A stretch of 64,000 bases of DNA, from positions 3,782,001 through 3,846,000 of the forward strand of contig NW_027043829.1 of the NCBI RefSeq assembly GCF_037102585.1, in the 5' to 3' direction. Below, one piece after another: positions 20,180 to 28,777 of this stretch. The notes beneath the pieces were generated by a model. The model saw only the letters and a list, made by a program, of their open reading frames with translations, ran no database searches and had not been told where the DNA came from. Numbering within the stretch: position 1 is the first letter of the stretch; each line of letters opens with the position of its first letter. This DNA comes from Saccharomycopsis crataegensis (Eukaryota; Ascomycota; Saccharomycetes; Ascoideales; Saccharomycopsidaceae). Made by a program: the position numbers and the translations under genes.

Positions 20180-21631
20180 ATGGCCCTTGCTTCTAGAGTA
20201 ACTACACACTGCAGGCCTCGCTGCCTCGCTACCTCCAGGTTGGTGTCAAACTATTGTTCCAAGAATTTGATACAATACCAGTCTAATCAACAACGCCAGT
20301 TTTCCCATAACTCTTCGCCCAAGACTATCCAAACATTGGCTGCCACCGATGCTCATAACGGTAGCAAGAATAGTGAATCAGCTTCTAAGCTCAGGTATCT
20401 TGAGACTTTGCCAACAAGTGATTTGATTTCTTATCTATTCATTGGTCTTGCGACCACCAACCGTGCCACTTTGAATTTGGTGGTCAAGCTTTTCCCATAT
20501 ATCCCAATGCCTTTAATCAAGACTTTTGTCTCCAAGATTTACTGCGGCGGTGACACTGCTGGGGAAACCGTGGTCACTGGTAAGAAACTTGCTGCTAGAG
20601 GTATCAACAACATGATGCTTTCTTTTACTTTGGAAGATGCTGAAGGTACCAAAAACTTGGATATCAACCATGTTGTTGGTGAAACCATCAAGAGTATCGA
20701 TTCGATCTTGATCCCTCACACCGAATCCGTGTTTGCTAATATCGTTGCTAATGGTGGTATCATCAACCAAGCTCCTGCTGCGTATATTGCTTTGAAGCCT
20801 AGTGCCTTGGTGGCCAACCCTGCTGATGTGATGAGAAATTGGCAAAACCCAGAATTCAAGCCACAATGGGACAACTTGGTGGGTAACTTGTCAAAGATTT
20901 GTCAACACATTTACAAACGTAATGCCGAATTAGCTGCCAAGTATCCCGACAGAACCGCCCCAGCTTTGGTTGCCGTGGTTGATGCTGAAAAGTTTGAATT
21001 GCAGCAGGCGGTTTATGATCTCCAAAGAACCCTCTTCAAAAAGTTCAATCCTTTGGATAAGCCAGCGTGTGTTGTTGGTACTGTGCAAATGTACTTGAAG
21101 CAATCTTACGATATTATCGTTAATGAAAAGAAACTTGGTCAAGAGCAAGGTTATAAAGTCGGGCTCAAGTTGGTCAGAGGCGCTTATATTCATTCTGAAC
21201 CTGACAGAGGAGTCATTCACGATACCAAGTCTGACACCGATGTTAATTACAACCGTGGGATTAAATATTCTATAGAAGACCTTTTCAGTGGTAAAGACGC
21301 AACTATTGATCATTTGGTGATTGCCTCTCACAACCGTGATTCCATGTTGAACGCTACTGATTTATTGGAAAAATACGGCAAAGCCAGCGATTTGAAATAC
21401 AGAATCACTTTGGCCCAATTGTTAGGAATGGCCGATGATATTACTTATGATTTGATCACTAACCACAATGTCACCAATATTATCAAGTATGTTCCATGGG
21501 GACCACCATTGGAAACCAAAGACTATCTTAGAAGAAGATTAGAAGAAAACGGTGATGCGGTGAGAAATGATAATGGGTTGCCTTTGGTTAAAGGGGTTCT
21601 CAGTGCCATTTTTAAGAGATTGTTTAAATGA
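20180..21631 (+). CDS. PUT1: Mitochondrial proline dehydrogenase
   Basis: A 483-residue FAD-dependent enzyme that oxidises proline to pyrroline-5-carboxylate in mitochondria, the first step of proline use as a nitrogen source. The N-terminus is Arg/Ser-rich and lacks acidic residues (about the first 45 residues), as expected of a mitochondrial presequence. The PRODH barrel follows: GLKLVRGAYIHSEPDR (about 325-340), VIASHNRDSM (about 375) and the C-terminal YVPWGPPLETKDYLRRRLEEN substrate/FAD region, the most conserved block of the family. Length matches S. cerevisiae Put1 (476). Regulation by a Put3-like factor is suggested by the upstream CGG-N10-CCG. Confidence 0.96.
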   Translation: MALASRVTTHCRPRCLATSRLVSNYCSKNLIQYQSNQQRQFSHNSSPKTIQTLAATDAHNGSKNSESASKLRYLETLPTSDLISYLFIGLATTNRATLNLVVKLFPYIPMPLIKTFVSKIYCGGDTAGETVVTGKKLAARGINNMMLSFTLEDAEGTKNLDINHVVGETIKSIDSILIPHTESVFANIVANGGIINQAPAAYIALKPSALVANPADVMRNWQNPEFKPQWDNLVGNLSKICQHIYKRNAELAAKYPDRTAPALVAVVDAEKFELQQAVYDLQRTLFKKFNPLDKPACVVGTVQMYLKQSYDIIVNEKKLGQEQGYKVGLKLVRGAYIHSEPDRGVIHDTKSDTDVNYNRGIKYSIEDLFSGKDATIDHLVIASHNRDSMLNATDLLEKYGKASDLKYRITLAQLLGMADDITYDLITNHNVTNIIKYVPWGPPLETKDYLRRRLEENGDAVRNDNGLPLVKGVLSAIFKRLFK

Positions 21632-22266
21632 TTGATTTTTTATTTTTTAGCTTATTTTTTGTTTTTTATTAGAACTTGCTATTTTCTGCTCTTATAAAGC
21701 TTTGATTTTTGCTTTTTTTTGTTTTTACTATACCACATATATTAATACTAAATGAATAAACTAATATTGTAGCATTTGCACTCCAAAGTGTCGTAAAACA
21801 TCCCTCTAGTAATTAAAGTAATTAAAGTATATGACGAAGTTACAGCCAACTAAGAGGATACTATCAAAATTAGACATTTCAATAACAGAAACAACCCATT
21901 ATTTAGTATTTACCGAGTGCTTTCTGAGGAAGTCGGCATCTACAGATCACAGACCCCAAGTCTAGTACCTATAGGTATATATATCTATATATATACTCAG
22001 CTTCACAGAATGTACTACCACAATAAATCACACAGCCTATATCACGCCAAAAAGCAAACTCCGAAAAATAAATAAAAAAGTCAACACGTGATATTTCCAC
22101 ACACACACAAAAAAAAAAAGAATACCAAAACCAAATAAAAGAGAGCGAAAACTAGCCAAATATTAAGAAAGAAAAAAAAAATCCATTTAGCAGGAGAAAA
22201 TTAGCAAACGGGTGCAAAAAAAATGAAACCCACCCAACATATAAATAACGCTTCTGACGAAATCTT
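21632..22266. other. Convergent spacer after PUT1
   Basis: About 635 bp of AT-rich 3' flank shared by PUT1 and the converging minus-strand gene. It contains a CACGTGAT box at 22085-22092 and a short duplication of AGTAATTAA near 21808-21825. No gene recognised. Confidence 0.6.
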
Positions 22267-22860
22267 TCAAATAATATCGAACTCTGAGATGGTTTCAATT
22301 TCGGTCAAGGCACGGGAAATCTCTGCCATATCCATTGAATCAGCATCGACAAACGCCTCTTCTGTAATCTTGACATTTTCCTCTGTCAATTCTCGTTCCT
22401 GCAATTTCTTTGCCTTCACTTTGGCTTTTCTTCTTCTTCTCTTCAAGGCAACGCCTGGAACTCGGAACGGCACATCTAATATTTTGATGTTTGTCAAGAA
22501 GTTGGTGGTGAAGTCCGCAATTGACACATTTTGCGAAACGTTAACCACATGCATCTCCTTATCGTACCCCTTTTCTGCGCCAATGGTCACGGACCTCGCC
22601 ATTCCCTGGCTAACATCAAGATACTCGTTCAATAACTTAGTAATGATAGGATACTCAGACCAAATACCAGCTTGTAGGAATCTAATGAACGTTTCAATTG
22701 GCCATTTGAGACCAGTGAACTGTTTCAACATGAAGCAGCATTCCACAAAGTCCTCGTACTCGTAGCAACGACGGTGCAGGGTCAATTGCGAGAGCTCGTG
22801 GCGGATTGATTTGAGCTGCTTCTTAGATGAACGAGAGCTACCGGTGAATATTGTGGCCAT
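22267..22860 (-). CDS. Unidentified 197-residue protein with a basic nuclear-type patch
   Basis: I do not recognise this protein. It begins MATIFTGSSRSSKKQ. A helical, aromatic-rich region (about residues 25-95, with FTGLKWPIETFIRFLQAG) is followed by a more hydrophobic segment. A strongly basic stretch (KRRRRKAKVKAKK, near residues 140-152) could be a nuclear localisation or nucleic-acid-binding patch, and the tail is acidic. No signal peptide, membrane span or enzyme motif is visible. The ORF has a good ATG context, fills the space between PUT1 and AVO2, and its promoter is shared with AVO2, so it is very likely real. No function is assigned. Confidence 0.75.
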   Translation of the reverse strand: MATIFTGSSRSSKKQLKSIRHELSQLTLHRRCYEYEDFVECCFMLKQFTGLKWPIETFIRFLQAGIWSEYPIITKLLNEYLDVSQGMARSVTIGAEKGYDKEMHVVNVSQNVSIADFTTNFLTNIKILDVPFRVPGVALKRRRRKAKVKAKKLQERELTEENVKITEEAFVDADSMDMAEISRALTEIETISEFDII

Positions 22861-23127
22861 GGTGTCTGTGAAGCAAAAGAGATGGGATTCTTAAACAATA
22901 AAAAAAAAAAAAATGCTCATCGCTTTGGTCCTGAATTAATGAGAGTTTTGGCACATTTTTGTTTTGATCATCTTATTCGGTTGATGTACCGGGTAACTCA
23001 CAGAGGGGGAACCTCTCCCCGATCATCACACAAAATTACTTTACAACAGCCAAAAAGCTGGGACTCGGTGATTAAAAAACATCAGTATTTGTTGAGTATA
23101 AATAAAGACCCACTGAGAAGCTTAGAA
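22861..23127. promoter_or_regulatory. Divergent promoter with Reb1-type site
   Basis: If AVO2 starts at 23128 this 267-bp stretch is a divergent promoter. It holds CGGGTAA (22990-22996), the reverse of the Reb1 consensus TTACCCG, and a TATAAATAA element just before 23110. The reading frame of AVO2 stays open through it to an ATG at 22882, but a start there would leave only 21 bp between two divergent genes. Confidence 0.55.
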
Positions 23128-25590
23128 ATGCTTGATGTTAGGCTACGGCTTCGAGACGCAATCATTGCAGGCAATGTTGTTGTCGTGAAACGTCTTCTAC
23201 GACGGTTTCCCCAGCATCTAAAGAATATCAATCCCGATAATGGCTGGTCTTCGCTTCATTATGCTGGATATTATGGCCACTATATCCTATGCACCCATTT
23301 GGTCAGCTTGGGGCATGATCGGGATGAAATTTCTCTTAACTTTGAAAATAATGCCCCTATCCATACCACCGTCTTGAGTGGGAATCACCAAACACTACTT
23401 ATGATCCTCCAAGCGTTTCCCGATTCCCTTGATTTAAAAGGTGAGAAGCTAAGGTCTCCCCTTCATATGGCAGCAGTTTTGAACTTCGGTAATTGTGTGG
23501 ATATGCTCATTGAAAAGGGAGCAAATATCAACGCGATTGATTTACTAGGAAACACCCCTCTTCATTTGGCAATGATGTATGGTAGTAAAGAATGTATAAA
23601 ACTGTTGATGGTCCATAATGCTTACATTGATATCAGAAATGCCGAAGGTTGGCTACCGGTAGAGGTGGCAAGAGATCTTGCAACAGAACAGTGGTTTAAT
23701 GAATTAAAGGAGGAATTGATTTCAACAAAATACAAGCCAGTGTCGGTCATTGATATCAAGAGATCAGCGACATTACCTAGTGACCTGATGTCGCCAATAT
23801 CCAGTCCAAGCTACAATATCTTTTCCAATTATCAATCGGCGATTTCAAATGTCTCTTCTGCCAGTTCAATTTCACAACCAACTTTCCAAAAAATAACCAG
23901 AACCAATAGTGATTTAGATAAGCTTTTAGAAAAGCCGATCACCGACTTCACTATCAATTATAAACCAGCTAAAAGCTCTCCAAAGGGTAGAAAGCATTCT
24001 AATTCTTCTCCAGGAGTATTATCGTCCTTCCATGATAGGGAGAGCATACTACTTGCCGATGATAGTATTGAAGAGGAACCCCACTCACCAACTGCTAGTG
24101 GCTCCCCATCAACTATTCATTCAAACAGCACTTCGGAGCTTGGATCTATGGTATCACCTTTGTTTCCTCCTTCGATACCCCCAGCTCCAGGAAATTTCCT
24201 CCCTTCTCCAGGGAGGTCTACTGGAAATTATGAGCAAACAAATAGCGGGGGAAGCTCACCTCTTAAACCAGTGGAATTCGTTTCAAAACGTCAAACAGAA
24301 CGCAAGGTACGAGTGGCCCCAGTTAAGATTATTACGCAAACTCGCCCAGCGCGTTCCAACAGTAATGAAGTGTACAATTCTCGAAAAATAATTTCTCAAA
24401 CCAGAATGCATTCCAATTCGGTAGGAAGCCAGCTGCTTCATAATGCTATAATTAACATTGGTATTAATGGTCCTACTGGAGGTCTTTCTGTCCTTGCTGC
24501 GTCACCAAAACTAAAAGGTTCCAAAAGCTCATCAGTCCTCAACTCTCCTGAGAAAGATACTAAGCAGCAAAACTTGCTTTTAAGTGCCAACGGCACTCGC
24601 TCTAGGGCCAGTAGTGTACAGAATATGATCAACACCCCTGGGAGATATCGCTCCAATACGATTTTATCATACAATAGTGCAGTATCTGATAGTAAATCTA
24701 AACAAAGCACTACAAACAATACACCAAAGAATATTGTGATCGGGGGTTTCCAAGATAATAGAGGTGGTAACAAGAGACCTGATGTTGCTTTTAGTGGTGC
24801 TGCTGATCAACAAGAACTTTCTTCTGAACCACCACAACTAGAGAGAAGATCATCAAATTCGCTCAATGATTTAATGTGTGATTTGAATAATAATAACGAT
24901 ATCACTGATAAGTATAAAAATGAAAACAGCCATGATTCAAGTTTAGGAACTCATATTATTCAACATTCGGATGATGAGCATGCTGATGATAGTGGTACTG
25001 ATGTGGATTCGAGTGATGGAGAAGAGGATGGTGGTGAGTCGCCGACCAGACAAACGGCTAGGGCTTTTAACAATATATTAGTGCCCCGCAATAAGATTTT
25101 TGTAAATGGTGATGAAGTACACGGTGATGAGACGAACACAAACATTACATTCAATCCAACAAGCGTTTCCAATTCTTTGAGCCCTGAAAAAATAGTTGGC
25201 GACCAATTGAATTTTGCAGTTAAGAATCTTCGCAATACCCCGGCCCATCAAGAATTGGCGAAATTCTACTCTCCTAATATTGTTAACGACGATTCACAAG
25301 CCCAGTTCGCGTCTATTGATGAATTTAGCGGAGTTTCTTCAGGCTTGAGTACCGCTCATGATGCAGTGAATCCATTTATGGAACCTAAGGATATCATTGG
25401 CGAAACCTATCGTCGTCAAAATGGTTCCAATTCATCATTGGGTAACCACCATGAAAATGCTAGCTCAGAACATTTTGATGATATGGGACTTGTAATAGGT
25501 GCTGGAGGAAGTAAGAGAAGTTCGATTTTGGCGGTGCCTATTATGAGTATGCAACGTAGGCGAATTGAGGATAGTGATGATGGTGATTGA
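23128..25590 (+). CDS. AVO2: Avo2, TORC2 subunit with ankyrin repeats
   Basis: An 820-residue protein from the preferred start MLDVRLRLRDAI. Avo2 is a non-essential peripheral subunit of TOR complex 2 at the plasma membrane. The N-terminal ~190 residues are ankyrin repeats closely matching the S. cerevisiae protein as I recall it (VKRLLRR, NGWSSLHYA, NTPLHLAMMYGSKECIKLL). The long middle and C-terminal part is Ser/Asn/Pro-rich and disordered. The extreme C-terminus (SSILAVPIMSMQRRR then acidic) resembles the conserved C-terminal motif of Avo2. It is about twice the length of S. cerevisiae Avo2 (426) because of the disordered region. The open frame extends upstream to 22882; I reject that start because homology begins at 23128 and the extension covers a Reb1-type site. 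Confidence 0.9.
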   Translation: MLDVRLRLRDAIIAGNVVVVKRLLRRFPQHLKNINPDNGWSSLHYAGYYGHYILCTHLVSLGHDRDEISLNFENNAPIHTTVLSGNHQTLLMILQAFPDSLDLKGEKLRSPLHMAAVLNFGNCVDMLIEKGANINAIDLLGNTPLHLAMMYGSKECIKLLMVHNAYIDIRNAEGWLPVEVARDLATEQWFNELKEELISTKYKPVSVIDIKRSATLPSDLMSPISSPSYNIFSNYQSAISNVSSASSISQPTFQKITRTNSDLDKLLEKPITDFTINYKPAKSSPKGRKHSNSSPGVLSSFHDRESILLADDSIEEEPHSPTASGSPSTIHSNSTSELGSMVSPLFPPSIPPAPGNFLPSPGRSTGNYEQTNSGGSSPLKPVEFVSKRQTERKVRVAPVKIITQTRPARSNSNEVYNSRKIISQTRMHSNSVGSQLLHNAIINIGINGPTGGLSVLAASPKLKGSKSSSVLNSPEKDTKQQNLLLSANGTRSRASSVQNMINTPGRYRSNTILSYNSAVSDSKSKQSTTNNTPKNIVIGGFQDNRGGNKRPDVAFSGAADQQELSSEPPQLERRSSNSLNDLMCDLNNNNDITDKYKNENSHDSSLGTHIIQHSDDEHADDSGTDVDSSDGEEDGGESPTRQTARAFNNILVPRNKIFVNGDEVHGDETNTNITFNPTSVSNSLSPEKIVGDQLNFAVKNLRNTPAHQELAKFYSPNIVNDDSQAQFASIDEFSGVSSGLSTAHDAVNPFMEPKDIIGETYRRQNGSNSSLGNHHENASSEHFDDMGLVIGAGGSKRSSILAVPIMSMQRRRIEDSDDGD

Positions 25591-26287
25591 ACTGATATTC
25601 CGGGTGAATGATCCCTGATTGATGAAATAATTTTAACTCATGTAATTTATTTGTTGTTTTTTTGTTTTGTTTTTTCATATGCTGGCTACGTGCATCAGCG
25701 TTTGCCTTGTCATTATCCAAAGTTTGTAGACAAATTTATTTTCTTGGTTGTTATATTAGACATGGATTTATAATATAGTGATTTTTTCAAATAATGGAAT
25801 GTATCAACAAAAACAATTTGTAGGTAATAAACAAATCTACTCAAAAAAAAAAAAAAAAAAATTAATGGTTTGAAACTTGCGAATCAATGTTGAGCAGCAT
25901 CCACGGTGAAGGCTTTTCTTTCATCTGTATTACTGAATTACAGTATATAAGAGAGAATATATAATATTATATATTCATGATAAGCCACTATGGGCCACTG
26001 CACTATATTATAACGGTAGATGTCTATAAATCATACAACTATTATTTTCCTATAATTTTGGAACAACAAGATGGAAACATTCATATTTAAAGACAGCACA
26101 AAAATACTCTTCATTCGTTTTATGGTAATTTCCAAAGGTACCCCATTCTCTAAAACTATCAGAAAAATGCGTGCTGAGCAAATATTGATTGTCAGTCACT
26201 CTTCATGACTCAAATTTATTAAATCTTGGCAGTACATCATCAAACCATTAATACATCACAAGAACGACGGGGATGAAAAGGACATCA
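25591..26287. other. Convergent spacer AVO2 / IST3
   Basis: About 700 bp of AT-rich 3' flank for both genes, with an A18 tract near 25843 and short AT palindromes (ATATAATATTATATATT) near 25957. No ORF or RNA gene recognised. Confidence 0.6.
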
Positions 26288-27232
26288 TCACCACGCAAGA
26301 TCAGCTCCATTGTCTGAGTTTTTTTCCCTGGTTGTCTCTACTTCAGTTTCTTCACGGTTTTTAGTATCGGATTCTCCATCTCTGCGAGTGGATGTTTCAT
26401 GATTCTCATTATCTGATTTCTTGCTTCGGTCTTTGTGAGATCCACTTCTGTGCCTATGATGTGACTCGTATTTAGATCTTTCCTCTTTATATCTGTCTTT
26501 AGATCGTTCCTCTTTATATCTGTCTTTAGATCGTTCCTCTTTATATCTGTCGCTTGATACTTCGCTCAGTTTGCGTGACAGACGGTGGGAGTGCCCATGG
26601 TGATGGCGCTCTCTATCACTTCTAGACAGCAGATGATAGCGCCTCTCACGACTTCTATCACGATTATACTCTTTATGGCGGTGACCATGACGACTCCTGC
26701 TGCTGTCATTTCTTTCTGATCTATTTGATCTATGATCTTTGTCAGTAATTCTATGTTTCTGGTCCACAGTATTTGATCCTGCTGTTGATTCTTTCGCAGC
26801 ATCACCTTCATAATTAACAAAATCTTTGAGCATTTCGTTCCTTATTCGTCTATCAAACTCATTGAGGATCTCATTTCCATCATCATCCAATTGGACTTTG
26901 TAATAACAATGATCCACCCGAATTGTTCGATCTTGAAGAGTGATCCCATTCAAATTATCCACCGCCAATACCGTGCTAAGCTGATCCTCATATTTGAGAA
27001 ACGCAAACCTCTTTGATTCTTGGGTCTCTCGATCTCTAACAAGTTTTATTTCTGTAGGAACTCCGAACTGGGAGAATACAGTCAATATTTGTTCCTCGGT
27101 GAACGGCTGAGGCAAGTTACCAATGAAAATGTAGGCGGAATCATTATATTCTTGATGCCATGAAGCTTGAAAAGGGATATTATTTCGTAGTTCTGTTTCA
27201 GTTAACTTGGTTATCTGCTGTGTAGTGCTCAT
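26288..27232 (-). CDS. IST3: Ist3/Snu17-like RRM protein of the splicing RES complex, RBMX2-like tail
   Basis: A 314-residue protein beginning MSTTQQITKLTETEL; the open frame reaches 27253 but only through a GTG codon. Ist3 is the RRM scaffold of the RES complex (with Bud13 and Pml1) that helps pre-mRNA retention and spliceosome activation. The RRM (about residues 30-110) has the expected block FQASWHQEYNDSAYIFIGNL, RNP2 IFIGNL, an RNP1 variant SKRFAFLKYED, and LAVDNLNGITL, near-identical in layout to S. cerevisiae Ist3 and human RBMX2. S. cerevisiae Ist3 stops soon after the RRM (148 residues). This protein adds about 170 residues rich in Arg, Ser, His, Asp and Glu, like RBMX2, including a three-copy nonapeptide repeat. 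RES function is inferred from family. Confidence 0.9.
   Translation of the reverse strand: MSTTQQITKLTETELRNNIPFQASWHQEYNDSAYIFIGNLPQPFTEEQILTVFSQFGVPTEIKLVRDRETQESKRFAFLKYEDQLSTVLAVDNLNGITLQDRTIRVDHCYYKVQLDDDGNEILNEFDRRIRNEMLKDFVNYEGDAAKESTAGSNTVDQKHRITDKDHRSNRSERNDSSRSRHGHRHKEYNRDRSRERRYHLLSRSDRERHHHGHSHRLSRKLSEVSSDRYKEERSKDRYKEERSKDRYKEERSKYESHHRHRSGSHKDRSKKSDNENHETSTRRDGESDTKNREETEVETTREKNSDNGADLAW
26471..26551. repeat. Three 27-bp tandem repeats inside IST3
   Basis: The unit (TTTAGATCGTTCCTCTTTAT plus ATCTGTC) occurs at 26471-26497, 26498-26524 and 26525-26551; the first copy differs at one base. It is in frame and encodes three copies of the charged nonapeptide DRYKEERSK in the RS-like tail. 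Near-identity at DNA level suggests recent expansion. Confidence 0.95.
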
Positions 27233-28047
27233 ATTTGGTAATTGCTTCCTCACAAAGTCGGCAATAGTTGTGTTATATATAATATATTATAATTACAGCT
27301 ATAGCTATCTCTATTATCGCGATGAGTTTATAATTTTTTCTCTCGCACCTGGGCAGCTAACCTGCATGAAGCTACATAAATTCGAATTCAGTAAAAACTT
27401 GGGTTGGTTATCGATATCTATATATATATATATATTACAGGAATAAAAGTTGTATAAAAGAATGATAAAAGAATGATAAAAGAATGATAAAAGAATGATA
27501 AAAGAATGATAAAAGAATGATAAAAGAATGATAAAAGAATGATTAAATAGTTGGTGCTCGGGCGTTGTTTCAACAAGCTAGTTATCGGGATGATTTTGCA
27601 AACTATTTTCCCGAAGACATGAGCAGCAAGACAAAAATATCCACTGAATTGTTTGCTACTATAATTATCGTTGATGTTACTTATCTTGATTTTAATTTAC
27701 TCATAATCTTTGCGTGTGTTAGTCTCAAAGTCCGATCTTTTTTAGCTCATTCTCCGAAGCTTTTGTCACCATTTGTGAACCGTATTAACAATAAAATAGA
27801 GAAAAAAAGCGATGAAAAAACAATCAAATTCAGGGAAGGTGTGCGCTTTGAATTAGGTGCTCGATAAAACGTTCCCAATTGTCTTGAATTTTAAGCGTCG
27901 ATCCTGCAGATCTGAATAAATGTCACTCTATCCAGCGTCCCTTGGGCTGACACTAAACCGGTAATTTACAATTTTTTTTTTTTTATAAGATTCATAGATC
28001 CTAGACTATATGTTGTGATAGATAAGAAAACTATAATAAAAACCAAA
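27233..28047. other. Spacer between IST3 and possible micro-gene; weak ORF
   Basis: About 815 bp. It holds TATATA repeats (27417-27434) and the 11-bp minisatellite (27456-27543). An ATG ORF at 27619-27867 encodes 82 residues (MSSKTKISTELFATIIIVDV ...) with a hydrophobic middle and a basic end; I recognise no homologue and its composition is not clearly coding. I leave it as an unsupported candidate. Confidence 0.4.
27456..27543. repeat. 11-bp minisatellite, eight units
   Basis: Eight perfect tandem copies of AAAAGAATGAT fill 27456-27543, about 220-310 bp upstream of the IST3 ATG. The exact unit identity indicates an actively expanding or contracting array. It has no spacers and is not a CRISPR. 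Confidence 0.97.
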
Positions 28048-28272
28048 ATGCCTCCACCGAGGAAAGAAACTAAAAGAGATCAGATGTCAAGCTTTGGAAA
28101 ATTGTTGAGAGAAAACCCAGTTCTCGAGCTTTTGACGTAGGTTTCAATCGATATTAATATAAGATATTCTAGGCCTTACGGTCCCAGATATTCCTACATT
28201 GTTACTTCAGTTATTGACTTCTTATCTAAGTACGTTTTTGATTTCTTTAAATGGTTCAATATGTCTTCCTAA
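28048..28272 (+). CDS. Possible split micro-gene for a small membrane-type protein
   Basis: ATG at 28048 in a good yeast context (AACCAAAATG) opens a 30-codon reading frame (MPPPRKETKRDQ ... LELLT) that meets TAG at 28138-28140. The same frame then continues open and protein-like (RPYGPRYSYIVTSVIDFLSK, then an aromatic/hydrophobic end WFNMSS) to TAA at 28270. A 5' splice-like GTAGGT starts at 28137 exactly at the stop. AGs at 28171-28172 or 28186-28187 would remove it as a 36- or 51-nt intron without changing frame, giving a protein of about 57-62 residues. No TACTAAC is present, so an unusual intron, stop read-through or a damaged gene are all possible. I do not recognise the protein. Confidence 0.35.
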
Positions 28273-28276
28273 GAAC

Positions 28277-28489
28277 ATGGTGGAACTAGAAGTTTTGACT
28301 GATTCTGTGAATGGGAATGATGTGGCTCTTGGAGATGACTGTACTGAGAATGCGGAGGATGAGGACGAGGAAAGCAATGGCCAGGAAAGTGGTATTGATG
28401 CTGACGATGTTGAAGGCGAGGGTAGTGACACTGGAACCAGATCCAGTGTGATGGTCATTCTAGATCTATTATCATCCCTGGGTATCTAA
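28277..28489 (+). other. Short acidic ORF, unassigned
   Basis: ATG at 28277 (GAACATGG), five bases after the TAA of the preceding frame, opens a 70-codon ORF (MVELEVLTDSVNGNDV ...) that is very acidic in its middle and ends SSLGI. The opening residues and acidity recall the cytosolic part of Tom22, but the family's downstream core and membrane span are absent. It may be a small gene, a relic or chance. Confidence 0.25.
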
Positions 28490-28651
28490 TCATTTCTTGA
28501 AGATCTTATTGTTGCTGGAATTGGTTAGTTGCTGTCTGCTGCTTGTTATAATTTTCCTTCAGTTTGCTTCAGCTGTCGGGATTTTTTTTTTTTTTATTGA
28601 TAGCAATTTTAGTTTTTCCTTCCTAATTTCTCAATTATAAATAGCAACAAA

Positions 28652-28777
28652 ATGAGGTCCCAAAAAAGAATAAAAAAAAAAGATGTGAATTTGCTCAATT
28701 GTCATTACTCTTTAATTTCTAGATCATATTTCTTGATTTTTTCCGAACTCAGCATAAATACATATCGCATAGAATGA
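28652..28777 (+). promoter_or_regulatory. uORF whose stop overlaps the LRR-gene start (ATGA)
   Basis: A 41-codon ORF starts at ATG 28652 (AACAAAATG context) and ends with TGA at 28775-28777. This overlaps the ATG (28774-28776) of the downstream LRR gene as ATGA. This stop/start arrangement would favour translational coupling by reinitiation if the leader includes the uORF. A TATAAATA at 28637 lies only about 15 bp before the uORF ATG, so some or all transcripts might begin inside or after it. Confidence 0.5.

Noticed and set aside
22882-23127. N-terminal extension of AVO2 from ATG 22882
   Set aside because: Homology starts at 23128, and the extension would consume the divergent promoter with its Reb1-type and TATA elements.
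27456-27543. CRISPR-like regular repeat
   Set aside because: Units abut with no spacers and this is eukaryotic nuclear DNA; it is a minisatellite.
27619-27867. 82-codon ATG ORF between the minisatellite and the micro-gene
   Set aside because: No recognisable family, AT-driven hydrophobic composition and no splice signals linking it to neighbours.
28277-28489. Tom22 assignment
   Set aside because: Only the first residues and acidity match; the conserved core and membrane span are missing.
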